From Plasmopara viticola (lineage: Eukaryota > Oomycota > Peronosporomycetes > Peronosporales > Peronosporaceae), in NCBI GenBank assembly GCA_001695595.3, contig MBPM02000056.1:124001-188000 (forward strand): a stretch of DNA of 64,000 nt, written 5' to 3'. Both the position numbers and the translations under genes were made by a program. Positions 22,900 to 35,800 of this stretch are shown here, in pieces. Under the pieces are notes generated by a model. That model was not told the DNA's origin and did no database searches. It saw nothing but the letters and a program-made list of their open reading frames with translations. The first letter of the stretch is position 1, and each line of letters opens with the position of its first letter.

Positions 22900-24783
22900 A
22901 ATCTTGAGATTGCATACGAATGATTTGTGGCACGTTGCAATCAAAATTTCTTGATTGGTCCGAAAAAGAACCAGGCAAATCCTTAGAGCCATGCCCATCA
23001 ACATATGGACATCTGACTCCTGGCGCGTGCACCCGGTGCCCATGTATGATCGTCTTACGAGTTGCATCCTACCTTTCCCTTCGACTGATTATCTATTACT
23101 TCAGCAGCAGCACCTTTGGGCGAATAAGGCGTCCCCCAGCGCCTTTATGAAATTTCCGCTGCCTGCCGACACATTTCCCTCTCTCTTTCTTTCTCAACAT
23201 GACGAAGAAGCACTCAAAAGCCTCGCTGAAGCCTTTGTGGGTGATGCAATGGTTGAATATCGAGCTTTTCGATCCCCTCCACACAATGGCACCATCGATG
23301 ACACTTGCTACAAGTTGTTAAAAAAGAAGGACGAGCTCACGTCATATTTGGACCGAAAGTTTTTAGCACGAGAAGCACAAGATGTTTCTGGTCTAAGACA
23401 ATCACTACAAGAGAGTGTGGGCTCGATGAAATTCTCGAAAAGGTTGCTTGGCATCTTGACAGTCGGGACAATTAGCGGGTCCCTACACGATCAAATGTAT
23501 GGGATTCACCACTACAGCACGGAACTCATGCGGATCAAGTCGGCGTACTTGGCCGACACAATCGCTGATGGACGAGTTCTCTGCGAAGTCTGCACTCCAA
23601 CGCCCGAGCACCCAATGAACGGACTCTATATCAAATGGAGTGTCTCCATTGTTGGGCCTCCGCTGCTTTGTCGCGTCGTACGACCACGGGATTTCGTCTA
23701 TATGGAGGGTACTGGAATCGTTGAAGACGACATCACGGGCGAGAAAATTGGCTTTGCCTTGCTGCATTCGCTTGAGATCCCGAGCATTCCAGAATTGACC
23801 AAATACCAAATCGTTCGAGCCCAATTTTCAATCTGCGCGTTATTTCGACAAAAAGCAAGTGGGGTCGTCGAAGTTTACATGAAAGGCTTTGTCGACTCCA
23901 AAGGCGACATTCACAAGAGCGTCGCGGTGCCGGCCACAGTGGAAGCGTTAATGTCGTTTCGTAAAGGCACGTATTGTGGTCAGATGAAAAAGCTCAATTG
24001 GCTCGTGAAGACGAAAAGGGCGGTCATGGTCGATCAACCGAGTGGTATGTGCTTTGTCTGTCAAAAAAAGGTCGGAAAGCTCTTGTCTTGGAGTCACCTG
24101 TGTCAAATTTGCATGAATCAAGTATGCTCTGTGTGCAGCGAGATTCGGATGCTAGCCTTTTTGTCCCCTTCACGGCGAATCTTACGTCGCCAAACGACCT
24201 TTTGTGCTCGATGTATGCGCGTGGCCCAACTTGCCGATGGATTGACCATTGCGTCGGAAGAATTACGTCAATTGAATCCTCTAGAGTACTTTGAACTCTC
24301 ATCGAGTGACAGCAATCTCTGTCTCTCGCCGTCGAGATCGACATTGCCAGACACAAACCAAGAATTTTTTGGCGCCGCGTAGGAAGCGCCCGCTTTTTAC
24401 GAGTAAAATACTTAAATTTAGCCACTTGAGGTCTTTTGCGGGTCCCGTAAAAAAATGCAGCTCACTGCCTAAAGAACGGGCGTTTTCGTCCTTTTATTTT
24501 GGTCTATAAAGTACAATCCAATGCCTCCTTTAAGCATAGAGAAGACAACATGTGTCCTGTCTACTGCAAATCAGGGCGATAGACTCTCCGAGTCGTGTTA
24601 AGATTCGAATTTTAGGTACAAGAAATCCAGATTGACCATAGTGCTCGCGCATGACCTCAGGTAATGATCTGGTGGAGTCGGACTAGAAAACTTTATCGAA
24701 AATGCATAATGCCTCCTTCCTAACGGGTTGTTACGTAAAGCCGAGCTTTTGTATTGAAAGCTGACTTTTAAAGCCTTTTTAAA
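22900..24783 (+). repeat. Segmental duplication, copy 2 (contains intact FYVE-like gene)
   Basis: It matches 3,180-5,002 in order and orientation, with shared 5' flank, gene and 3' flank, about 19.7 kb away. It has about 90 extra bases (about 24,635-24,720) in the 3' flank relative to copy 1. Confidence 0.8.
23147..24382 (+). CDS. FYVE-like zinc-finger protein with START-like N-terminal region, intact
   Basis: This is a 411-residue intronless frame. Residues 1-90 are a conserved N-terminal helical region; about 90-290 is a START/lipid-binding-like region typical of oomycete FYVE proteins (an inference from architecture, not a motif match). Residues 302-356 hold eight cysteines in four CxxC pairs (302/305, 319/322, 327/330, 353/356), the zinc-cluster spacing of FYVE fingers. 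The canonical basic R(R/K)HHCR motif that binds phosphatidylinositol 3-phosphate is replaced by WSHLCQIC, so classical PI3P binding is doubtful. The C-terminal tail is Ser-rich. The frame continues upstream without a stop, with other in-frame ATGs such as 22,991. I chose 23,147 because the paralogue at 3,488 starts at the same residue and similarity fades above it. Likely a membrane- or lipid-associated adaptor; its partners are unknown. Confidence 0.9.
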   Translation: MKFPLPADTFPSLFLSQHDEEALKSLAEAFVGDAMVEYRAFRSPPHNGTIDDTCYKLLKKKDELTSYLDRKFLAREAQDVSGLRQSLQESVGSMKFSKRLLGILTVGTISGSLHDQMYGIHHYSTELMRIKSAYLADTIADGRVLCEVCTPTPEHPMNGLYIKWSVSIVGPPLLCRVVRPRDFVYMEGTGIVEDDITGEKIGFALLHSLEIPSIPELTKYQIVRAQFSICALFRQKASGVVEVYMKGFVDSKGDIHKSVAVPATVEALMSFRKGTYCGQMKKLNWLVKTKRAVMVDQPSGMCFVCQKKVGKLLSWSHLCQICMNQVCSVCSEIRMLAFLSPSRRILRRQTTFCARCMRVAQLADGLTIASEELRQLNPLEYFELSSSDSNLCLSPSRSTLPDTNQEFFGAA

Positions 24784-25339
24784 TAGTAGCTCTTAGTCAC
24801 TCGATCCGTATTAATCCCGGTCTGCAGAATTGAATTTAGTGCTTGTACAGGTAAATTTTAAAGCACGATATTGTATTCAATACATAAGGTTCAAAACTGC
24901 AATCATTTGCTCACGTCGATTTCCTCAGATAGTGAATGGTCGTGCGCCGGAAGATCGTGATACTTCCAGCACGCTTTCTCTGTACATGATGCGGCGTGAC
25001 CCTGTTACAATTGGCTACGTTTTGTATACGCCCGTGTGCGGGCAGATTGTCTGCCTGAACCCTAGCGAAGGTCTAGCTCCACCTTTCAAATCGCACTTCG
25101 TAGTGCTTGAAAGACTTACTGGCTTCATGAGCCTCTGAAGGCGGCTGTATTTGCACTCCTTATTGCAGCCAAGCAGGTAGAAAATGTCACGGCAATCACG
25201 CTCTACAAGCAAAGTCTATGCTCTAGGATTCAGGCGGCAGCTTCGAGTTTAGGTCTCTGACCCTCGTCTATACTCAGAATTTATATAAGTCGCGAATCGC
25301 TCTCTGCCTGACTTCAAGAATCGGATCAGCTTATTAGAT
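24784..25339 (+). repeat. Dispersed repeat A, copy next to the FYVE duplication
   Basis: About 24,950-25,215 aligns by eye with the reverse complement of the 44 kb copy. Shared pieces are a GCGTGACCCTGTTACA/CACACTTGGTAGTCA-like stretch, then ATTGTCYGCYTGAACCCTAG, CGAAGGT, and AAGACTTACTGGCTTC. No coding role is supported. Confidence 0.55.
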
Positions 25340-25348
25340 AGGTCTCTT

Positions 25349-25676
25349 GTATTGTATTGTATGACGTTTTCGCGTTGCCAAATTATGCACGTGCTAGGCT
25401 CAGTCTGGCTAGTCCACGGCATAGAGTGGTGTCCGCATGCGTCGGGTCTCGTTCGGCGGGCAGTGCAGCCAGCACCGAGGTCGTGAGGGTCTTCCATTAT
25501 TTTGTTCAGCTCTGACTTGGTAAGAGCCCAGGTGGCGCCCTGGTGCTGAAGACCGTCGCGTCGAGGGTGAGACTCGTTAGAGGCCTGCAGATGCCCGAGA
25601 GCACCTGCCCGAAGCGCGCGAGCATTTAGCCCCCGCGCTTGGAAGGAGGGCGTCACCCCAACGTTTTCCGAAGCAC
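25349..25676 (-). mobile_element. SINE-like retroposon, copy 1
   Basis: It is a GC-rich element of about 328 bp in AT-rich surroundings, nearly identical (roughly 95% by eye) to 42,759-43,084. Read on the minus strand it ends in a tail of ATACA units (TTGTATTGTATTGTAT on the plus strand). It is bounded by a 9-bp direct repeat AGGTCTCTT at 25,340-25,348 and 25,677-25,685. A short A-rich repeat tail plus a variable-length target duplication is the hallmark of target-primed retroposition (SINE or truncated LINE). I could not find clear tRNA-type A and B boxes, so the origin of its head is open. The open frame across it is probably fortuitous. Confidence 0.85.
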
Positions 25677-25685
25677 AGGTCTCTT

Positions 25686-28600
25686 ATTTTTCTAAATTTG
25701 GACTGAAGATTCTTCTCGGATTGTCTCCTTAATTCATGTATGAAGAGGTCACACAACACCTTGCACTGAGGAGACGTGCAGAAAGAAGAACGATCTTCTG
25801 GTTTACAGCTGTTCACCATTCAGGGTTTATAAAGTGATCGACGTGTGGTACAAAATTGCAGCTTGAAGACTTAACTTGTGAGTGCTGAAGCCAGCTTCGT
25901 AGTAAGAGCTGGAAATATATCTATTTCGGTATTCTTTAAAGTAAAACAGCTTGCACACCAGTATGAATAGCCTGTAATGCAACCAGGAGCTACATTTGTC
26001 AAGGCTTCTTTTAACAAAACGCAGTTTTCACCACAAAAACTTGGCTTTGTGTAATGGCTCGTTACATTTTCTCTCTGGTCAAGACCTGCATTACAACCAA
26101 CAGGAGAGCGGATAGCAAAATATAGCACTCTTTCACATATATACGAAAAGGTGCTTTGGTCATTAAGATGATCGAACAGGGAGAAAAGCGAGCTGCAGGC
26201 CGGTCGGGTAATTTCCCGATACCAATCGACACCTTGGGAGGTTAACTTGGCCTCCACAAGTGCCACACCATTGAAGTTGACTCATGCGGCTAGAGCTGCG
26301 CCAGCATTTGTTGCTCCATTCGCAAACAGTGCACCTGTGCCATGAGCGCCGAGCCATAAAAGTGCTCGTTCGCTATTCAAAGCACGCCAGCAAAGGAAGG
26401 CTATGATAATATTATAGGCCCTCACATGTCCGCAACGGGGAGCGCAAGCAATTTTCCCGGTGGACAAAAAGTTTCTGCTCCTGAGCGATGATTTTTGCAA
26501 ACCCGTTCCTATCTTTTCGCTCGCTAGGGCGGCAAAAATGTATTGGTTTGACGTCGGCGTCGTAAATACGACCTCATCGTGTGAATGTACACTCCAAAAG
26601 GTTCTATAATTGATGTCAGACTCATCGGCCATGCAAAAAAATAAAGAATTTGACAGAAAAATCAAGGAAAAATCTCGACATGAAATACTCTCGTTGGTTA
26701 GGTCACCATAAGCTGAGACCAGGTGGGGTCAAGACAGACAAGCATTGGTATATTCCTCACGTGGGTCTTTTGGTATAAGTATTAAACGCAAGGTGTGAGG
26801 CAGTAGGGACTCCACATAACGACGAAAGTCGTTAGGTCTACTCTCTGAATTTCAGCTACCTGTCGTCACACAACAACCAGCTGTACTTTTAATTGTTAAT
26901 ATGGATAAGGTCTCTTTATTATTTATTACGTCACTCGTGGCCCCACGAATCGATTTGGTATTGCTTCCTCCTTCACTTTATTACGCGATCTTGGTGCTAC
27001 TTTGTCATCCACCTGTAGGTTTGTATTACTTACTCTGCTTTGCCGATCTATGTTACACGCTTGCAAAACTTTGTTGCCGGAGCTGTATTGCCCATCGGTG
27101 TTATTATTACCTCACCATTTCTTGCAGATCTGAATTTTCCGTTTGCGAAGGTTTATAACGACGGTTGGTAATTCCGTCCTTTTCATTGTACTAATTCGCA
27201 TTTGAAATACTATATCGAAAGCCTTAGGCGGGAGGTGTTGCTAGAAAAATTAAATTTCGCTAAGAAAGCTGTTAAAGACGTTGTCACATCTTGATATGGA
27301 ACTTTGACACCTTCATGGGCCTGTACTTACCAAGGTTTCCATCAAACCGCCGCACGCACAACAAGTTAGAAGTATGACCCATCCAAGCCCTATTGTGCAA
27401 AAGGGTTCAAATAACTGTATGGTCTTACCAAGCCAATCAATCCAGGGTCCATGCTTTTTTAGCCTCTGCTTTCTTGAGACCAAGTCATGTCGAGGACAAA
27501 AATTGATTGTCTGCTTCTAAAATCCACAATTTTACCGACACATCTCTCATAAATATTCAAGCAGTCCTATTTGCCAGTCAAACCGAAACCGGCTATCTTC
27601 CCTTGCTCTCTTTTCAAGCATCAGTCAATCTATTTTGGCAAGCCGCAACCGTTCGCTTGCGCGAAAAAAAATGCTCCACGCGCAAAAGTTATCCTAGCCT
27701 GTATATAATTATGCACCCTCAGATGTTAAAGCGGCAGTGAGATGCAGCAAGGTTTTCTAGTACCAAGCTCTCAAATTCCAAGTTTCGATGGCTTGTATCA
27801 ACAATATACCCATCAGAAGGAATCAGATTTTTTCCAGCAGCCCTATGGTGACCACCTTTTCCCTGTTTCTGAGCGTATTACTTCTGCCAGCAACACACTA
27901 AGGCCCAGGGGTGAGACAAAGATCCACTCCATCGCCCTTCTTCGGAATAGACATAACTTCTATATCCTAGCTTTTGCAACCAAAAAGTCTTTGCACAGAA
28001 ACACATAAGTCGATTGAGGCGCTGAATCCGAGTCAGCGGGTACACGCACACAACGAAAATCTGCCTTCTTACAAAATTTTGGAAGAACGATCCTATCTGT
28101 GTCGGTCATCCTTTGAAAAAAATGTTTGGAAAGCCTCTGCTCTTATTGCAGCATGCATTCCAAGATGCTAGGTGCTACCCTTGGCACTATCTCAGCACTT
28201 CAGAAAAACGAATGTTAGCTTAGTTGTGGCTCTTTTGCGTCTGCGCACGTCTAGAATGATAGAAAGGACGTAGTGATAGCCGTATTTGATCTCAGCACTC
28301 CACAAGAGCGATTATACGCTTAGTTGTACAGTCATCGTGACTTGCTTCGAGAGTAGCGCCTCAACGACGGAGGTCGTCTATTCCTTAACTCACGATTTGG
28401 TTCATGAGCTCGCGCTTCTCTTACTTACAAACAAGAAAGCGTAAATGTTGTTTAAAAATAATTTGAAAAGAAAGCTGCTTTTAACGGCTTCCTAATTTGC
28501 TTCTGTCACAGGTAAAAAGATGCCACTGTGAATTTCTCAAGCACGGCTTTCCCGTTAAGAGAGCTCAAACGCCACCCACACCCGGTCATCTATGCGTAAA

Positions 28601-29389
28601 CTGTCTTTGAGGTTATTTCGCACTCCTCCATCCATAAGGTGATTTATAAGTTCTGTATTTCTATTAGCTCCCAGACCTATCCACCACCTTTTTTATGTTT
28701 AAAGATAACGTGAATAATCTCTCACAATGTGGTATACCACTAGCTAATGTGACACTCAATAAGTTGATATAAAACCGTTACACTCTCTCTCATCAAGATT
28801 TTGATCTCCTTCAGTCAATACAAATCAAAATTAATATTGGGGAAATTCTGTCTATCAAATATTAATTTCTATATGTCAGGCATTACTTTCTTTGGATCAG
28901 ACGCCATCATTGTGTCTGGTTAAAGATTCCGAATTCCCCCATCAAATTCTATAATCCCTAAAGCTTATTCTTCTATACCGAGCCAAGGCTCACGATCAAC
29001 TTGTTGGGGTCTATAAGAGAGAACTATCTTGAAGCACGAGTCAGAATTACAGTATCCGAGTATATACAACATTTTGGCGTAAGCACGCTATGCCGTCGGA
29101 AGGAAAGTAGATCATTCGTAGAGCACTACGCATCTCGGCCACCCTATATTTTGAGTGAAAGATTGCCAGCCTCATGATCGCTTTACTCCGCCAACCTCAG
29201 TTTCAGAGGGTATAGACGTAAGTGCTCTCATCCTGCACAAGTCGCGCTCGCCCCGTGCGTCCGGTGCTTTTACTGTGCACTCCACGGTCTCCTTTTCCGT
29301 TCTTTTATCAAACGTTTGCGTATGATTAGCTCATGCCCAGAGTTCATAGCATTACGGAGGCGCAAGATTACGAAGTGTGTGCTCCAAAA
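25686..29389. other. No recognised gene
   Basis: About 26,010-26,060 resembles the ACATAAAGC...AAAGCTGGCT motif of repeat A on the minus strand. About 28,725-28,765 carries GGTATACCACTAGCTAATG, a motif also seen near 35,225 and 57,885. Short hydrophobic frames (for example 26,901-27,158) could not be supported as genes. Confidence 0.35.
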
Positions 29390-29840
29390 TCCGCTAGCGA
29401 ATAACAAGTTCAGTCCGATGAGCTAGCTGTGATTGCCCAAGGGACTACGGGAGCCATGAGCGCCTATACTATCAAAGCTGTGTCCTTATAGAGCGCTTGG
29501 CGCAAGGCACGCGCAGTTCTAAAAGTCAGGATAGTAGCTTCGCGGTGATACTCCTATGCGAATTACTATAGTCACTTGGCGGCTAGATTAAGTCGAGGCT
29601 TGGTGCTCGCAAATTACAAATCAAATTGAAGGAACACACGATGTGAAATGTTTTTCTGTGGTGGGTACAAAGGTCTAACAAGCTGTACTCTTTACTCGCA
29701 CTTCGCAGTGGTTTGAAATAAGTCAGTGTGCGATTAGAGCGGTTCTTTGGAAAAGGTTCGTTCTGCCGTTAGTCATTGCCAACTGCCAGCAAACATTCGT
29801 CCTATAAATTTTTGTCGCTTCTGTGACCGCTAGTCAAAAA
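29390..29840. repeat. Dispersed repeat B, copy 2
   Basis: It is the same orientation and order as 6,850-7,340: GATGAGCTAGCTGTGATT, GGCAAGGCACGCGCAGTTCT, a CAAATTGAAGGAAC block and CATTGCCAACTGCCAGCA. It is old and diverged, and its edges are uncertain. Confidence 0.5.
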
Positions 29841-32800
29841 CAGTCACAAAAATTATGAGGTGAGTTCTGTTTGTAAACTAAGCGCCTAAATCCTTACGGT
29901 GGGAAGCGTAGAAGTACGCCGAAAGTCATTGTTATGATCGTCTACGATGTCCGAACAATGTCGCCGAAATAGAGCCTACACTTCGAGGAGCTCTCGGTTT
30001 AAAATGTCCGTTTAACTTCGCATGACACTGCGTTTGACTTTAGCAACATCGTTTCGCATAAACAGTACTTACCTCTTAGTCATGGAAAGGTGTAAGATGG
30101 ACGTCCTCAAATCATGCGTCGCACTAGTTGCTTTTTGCCACGATATAGCTTGCGACTGACGTGTGGCAGTTGCGATATACGCGCTAATTTATTATAACAC
30201 TTTCAACCCGTGCCGCAGCTTTAAAAAGCCCCTTTCTTTTGCTCGTGCGTGGTCGCTTGAGTGGCGCCCCTTAAGACAGAGATTTGTACCAACGATCAAA
30301 TTCTTGTCCAACTAATAGGTCGGTCCCGTCTGACTGTGCTTGCGTAGCAACCCTCCCGCGTTCGTCTGACTCGGATCCTTATACGTCTTAGAAAGTAAAA
30401 TTGAGCCCTAGGTCTGTTCGATTCTTTTTAGAGATGTCGAGTCTATGTGCTAAGACTCTTTTTTAATTGATTCAATGAATGCTTAGCTTTAAAAAAGCTA
30501 CCGCATTTGTAGATAGATTTCTAGAGATATGGAACCAAGTTTCCAACCATAAATTGTGTCGTGTAGTTTCTTTCCTTTCGGACGGAAGCTTCTCTTGGAC
30601 TTCGGTTATTCTTAGTCATTTCGACACTAAGTCTTCAATTTATTTACGCATTGTGGAAGGTCGGATCTCAGCAATCTGCTTAGTTATACCTCTCTCTTTA
30701 TTCTCAGAGCCACACTGCGGCATCAATAGATCGCAAAAAAATATATAGCTTATTCACGTAAAACGAAGTGTACAGTGTTGGCTTTGTTTAAAGTGACTTT
30801 ACGTGGGAATGGATCTTATTGTATCCACTTATACACTGCGTCATACGTCTTCGATTTCGCGATCGATTTGCTCCAATTGAATTTCGGTCTTGCTGTGTGT
30901 ATGTCGAATCTAAATTCAAGCACCTTCGAAATACTCTTCCAAACAGAGCCCGTACAGCATAGAGCTCGGTCCGTGACAGTTGCCTCTCAGCTTTCAGGCT
31001 GGTTAAATACACGGTTTAGAAGCAGCACTGCTTTTCCGCACTGTCGACTATGTAGAGCAAATAAGGCAATGTGCTCAATCGGTCAGCAAACCCCTCATAT
31101 CTAGTGTTGCCTGCCGAGTCCTTTGCAATGGTGCCGGAATGCTTGTCTTTAGATCGACTACAAGCCGTGTCATCACCCAGATAGCCACCAAGTGGTATAT
31201 ATTAAGCTTCAAAGATGGTACGCTATCATTAATTCTTGTTTCAGATAACGATACACGTAGTGGATAAATACTGTGTCACAACAGTTGTCTTTCATCGAGA
31301 ATCAACTTAGACTCGCGCTGAGCCGCACCGACAATCTGTGTCCGCTCGTTCGTAGACGTTTAGTAGAGCTACGCAAATGTCATCTCGCTCGTTCGCGCTA
31401 CGATACAAGCAAGATCACAATTGTGATATGACTTAGCTCATAGCCTTGGTAACGCAACAACACAACAGCCAAAATTATTATACTACACGTCGAAGTGATA
31501 TTATGCAAAAAGAAAAGTCACTAAGTCTTTTTTTTAAGAGTGAGGCATTTGTAATGCAATACGCATTATCGCATGGTCTATATACTTTATGGGCTTAGCA
31601 GATGAGCCCTGAATTTGACGAGCGCAAACTTCATCGCAATTTGATCATTGGCATGGACAAGATTTTTAACTTGATAGCCTTGTGCTTTTAAGATTCGCAA
31701 GCGTTCACTCAATATTGCTCCTCGGCGTCTGCTTGTAAAAGTTAGGAAAAGTTGGTAAGATTTAACACGTCAGAGTCAGCATTGAGCGATCGTCCTTCAT
31801 CCAGTAAGGCCAGAAAAGTCAAGACTTTTCTCAAATAGGTCAGACGCCTTTCAGTCTTGTGTTTCCAAAGTGTTCTGTAATTTTTACAATTTAGCCAATG
31901 ACATATCACTTGTGCAAAAAGTTGCACAGGCTGGGCCACTTTTGTTGAATTTTTTTGGCATAATAATAAAGCTGGTCCATGCTGTTGCTGACCATAGTAG
32001 GATCTGCTCAAAGGCCGTGTGTTCAAATAGATTACCCTTAAGTTAATTTTATCTGCGCCGTATATGTACATATTTGCATCAGTACTGATGTAGCAGGCGC
32101 ATTCGAGCTCCAATAAAGCAAGACTAATCGCTACGAGAACATACCGCTTGGATTGCTGATGTTAAATCTTTCATGAGAAGTAAGTAATATCCGTTAACTG
32201 AGTCAAGTGCACTGTCCACAATATATCCTTTCATATTGTTTTGCAAAAAAACTGTTCTGGAGATCAGCATTTGTGCCGAGATGGCGACGGCATTTAACTT
32301 ATTGTGCTTGTATTCGTCAATTCGCTTTCTGACACATAAACTCGGAAAGGAAAGGAGAATACTTTCTTTCTCTACCTATTTCTGCCGCTCAATTTGCTAT
32401 TATTGTAACGTCAATGAAGTTGCACTGTTTCTTCGGTAAAGGTCACTTCTTTGTCACGAAGAATTCGAGTCCTTTTAACATCCCAGTTTTGTGACGTAAA
32501 TCTCTATCAGGTAACAACATCAAAGGCGATGTTTGAGTCGCCACATATTTTTTAAAGGATAACACAAATCTGATATGCCTATTAGGATCAAATATCACCG
32601 TGGATAAAGTGTATCTTTGTGTGTTCAAAGACGGCTCTTCCTCAGATTAATGTAACGTCAATCTCATCCTTAGATCAAATGACCACTACTTCGGCTGCTT
32701 TACGAGTCTGTTCAATTTCCGACTTCTTTAGACTCTCCCTGTCCGAGACGAGACGCTCTGATTTGGCTGTGCGTCGCCATTTTTTTCAGATGCCTTGAGA

Positions 32801-35800
32801 TGATGGAGTACTTACCCCTAATTAGGGGCCGTGTAAGCCATGTCAAGCAAGATGCCTTGAGGAGACGCTTTACGTCGTAATCGTGTCATCACAAATATAC
32901 ATTGACAAACTGATGTCTCGATCAACGTCCAGTGAAAAGATGTGCTCTTCCAATCCGTCGGTCAGCAGACTACGTGCCATTAAAATTGCGGATACCCAGA
33001 TTTCTCGATCACGGGTCGGCCATGTCACGCCTAGTACACACTTAACAGTGTTCATGACGAGCGTTGCTCAGTGTAATACGTGTCAGTCAACGGAAATCGT
33101 CAGGGTCGCACGTTTGATATGGTCTACAGCCAGCATACTCTTCAGAGTAGTATATGAGCGCTGTCCTTTATAGCTTTGCTTAGTGGATAGTGGTACATTC
33201 CGCGTGGATTGGCAGGGCTATACTCTTAATGCATTGGCTGAAAGCTAGTCACTTCATTAGCGTCGAGCAGCAAAAAAGCGTCTACAAACACTGCTAGCGG
33301 ATAGAGTGCCACCTTACGTGCGGTGATCTGACGTGCTTGGGCTTACAGCAAACCATGCGACTAGTGGGTTTTGTGTCTTACGAGCACCAAAAAGTGGCTT
33401 TTCTCCTGCTACACAGGCAGTGATAGGTCCTCGCTTACTTGACCTTATCTACAAGTCATCTATGCAAATCATGGTATGTAGTGAATGTGGTGTCTTACGA
33501 GCAGCTCCTAGCGGTTTACGTGCCACTTCAAGCTTAAGACTCTTGTACTCGACATTATCAGTGTTTATTCCCGACATCGTAATGTCCAACAAGTTGACTG
33601 ACTCATTTAAGTGTTGGCGCCTATGACTCTCCATAGGTGGTTTAATTAATCCAGTCACTCCACACCCATATTAAAGTCATACCTCGCATCCAGATCCAAG
33701 ACCAAAACACGTTCGACACTGATACACATTCGGAACTTCACACACAAAGACACTGTCTAGCAATCCTCGGTCTTGTCGCATGTGTATCTCACGCTGGTGT
33801 GCATTGGAGCCTTATAATATACCTGTCATCCTGGAGCGTGCTCGAAACTTTGGTGTCAATGAGAAGCGATCGTGGTCTACAAATACTTTCGACGACGCTA
33901 TCAAGTAGCTATAGAGCAGGAAGCTTATTTTCCACACGTTTTAAGGCTTGACGGAACTAGGATGTATTTTAGTAGGCCACCGTGAGTCTTCTGTGTGCTG
34001 CTGTTTCTCCGCGCCTTCTGAAATTTGACCTCCTGAATCTCGGCGCGCCTGGCCCAGGACGGCTATGACGTAAGTCACCGAAGATTAAGAATGCTGCTCC
34101 TCACCTTAGACTTCACATCGATCGCCTCAGCATGCTACGATCTACCGAGGCCGAACCGCCCGACTGATCTTAGCTTTGCGATCCTCTTCCCTTCAACCGT
34201 GCCTCTCAGAGCTGATATAGCTTTTATGCTACATTCACGGCCTTTCTAGAAGAGTCTGGATGTGCACGAGACACTTTCGTTCGGGCGATGCCCGTGTACA
34301 GACCGTCGATGATGACGGTGACAACCGTCACCTTCTAATAAGTGAAAATCGATGGTCACCCTAGCCAGCAAAGCCCGTAAAGCCTGAACAAAAGTTTCTA
34401 GATCTTTTTGTCCTGGAAAATAACAAAACAACGTGATTCAAGCATAGTTAGATGACTAGAAAGTACGTCAGCTGACCCTTTAAGCTTTACAATTAAATAA
34501 ATGCCCTACAATCCTAGGTATTGCACGTAAGTGCTCATCCCATTCTTTCCGACGGAGCTGTAGAATGACCAGAGTCAGTCTCTGGTGCCGCTTTTGCAGC
34601 AAAACGTCTATGACCAGAGCTTGGGTTCCTTTTCCAACTTTTCTTCGAAGATGATCACGCTTACCAAGAGCTGCTTCGGTTCCGGGTGTAGCATATGCCA
34701 TTTGCGCCGAAGTGGACGAATCCGTCATCTTTTAACATAAAGAAAGTTCAACCGAGCAAACATACAAATAGAAAGCAACAATTTCTTGCACTGGTCGGGT
34801 CGGGTTGTTGTGCAACCAAATGCTGCACCCTTCGGAAACCATATACTAATTCGGTTCGTCGGCATGCCCTGAAAGAAGTGAGCTAATGGTCTAAACAACT
34901 GAGGCAAAAGACCGAATACTAGCGCTATCAGATGTGGCAGATATGTCGTTTTCTATTGCTTAAAGAAGGCTTGAGATCAGGTTTTTAATTTTGCTTCTTC
35001 AGTATAAACCAGTCCAAGACACAAATTACTATTTGTCTGGCTCCAGAGAAAGCTTTAGTCTCAACATAGAAAGTCAATTCACTCTGGTAATTTCAAATCT
35101 AAATTTAATTTTGTATGAGATCATCCCAAATTGTAAGATAATATCAAATAATTACAATACTATGTACTGCCTTCTCATTGGCGCTCGAATTATCACGCGA
35201 TTTATGTCACACAGTATTGTAACACCTTTACTAATGTGACACACATTGGGTCGTATAATTTCGTTGTACAGGCAGCACAGGCTCCACAATTCAAATCCAA
35301 GCTTGTTGAAAGCTAAGTCTTTATGTTTGAAAAAAAGAAAACAAACACCTTCTCTCATATATTGGGATAAGAGATTGATCACTGAGGCAATCTTGGTCGC
35401 AAATGATCAGGTGCGCGTAGCGCTCGACTTTTTTGGTTGGGAAGCCAGACTTAAGTGGATTCGATGCTCTGTGTACTGGTAATATATACAGAGTCCGTTT
35501 AAAGCAACAATATTTCTGGAAATCTTGAAATACATCCGCAAAGCAGAGAAGTTTGAGCTTTATTACTTCTTGGCTAAGGGAGTCGTCATCGGAGCGACAT
35601 TTCCCTAATGGAATTAAGTACTGCAGAGGGAAGCGACTTTTGTTGATGTGGCTGCGGTAGAATAAGGACGCATTCGTTGTGTCCATTCCAAAAGAAATTA
35701 CATCAAGATCGCTGTCTCTCGCAGGGGCTTCAAAGGCAAAGCCACGCCATTATCTTATTATTTCTCAAAGAAATTATATTAATATATACGGATTAGAATA

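Noticed and set aside
22955..23146. N-terminal extension of the FYVE-like gene by 64 codons
   Set aside because: The longest frame begins with TTG, similarity to the paralogue fades before the ATG at 23,147, and both copies share the MK-PLP start.
24024..24425. 133-codon minus-strand frame
   Set aside because: It is antisense to the zinc-finger end of the FYVE-like gene; no family resemblance.
26901..27158. 85-codon hydrophobic plus-strand frame
   Set aside because: It has an ATG but low-complexity Leu/Tyr/Cys content typical of AT-rich non-coding DNA and no resemblance to a known family.
32870..33055. Possible retroelement frame on the minus strand
   Set aside because: The translation only faintly recalls copia or gypsy motifs and no second motif supports it.
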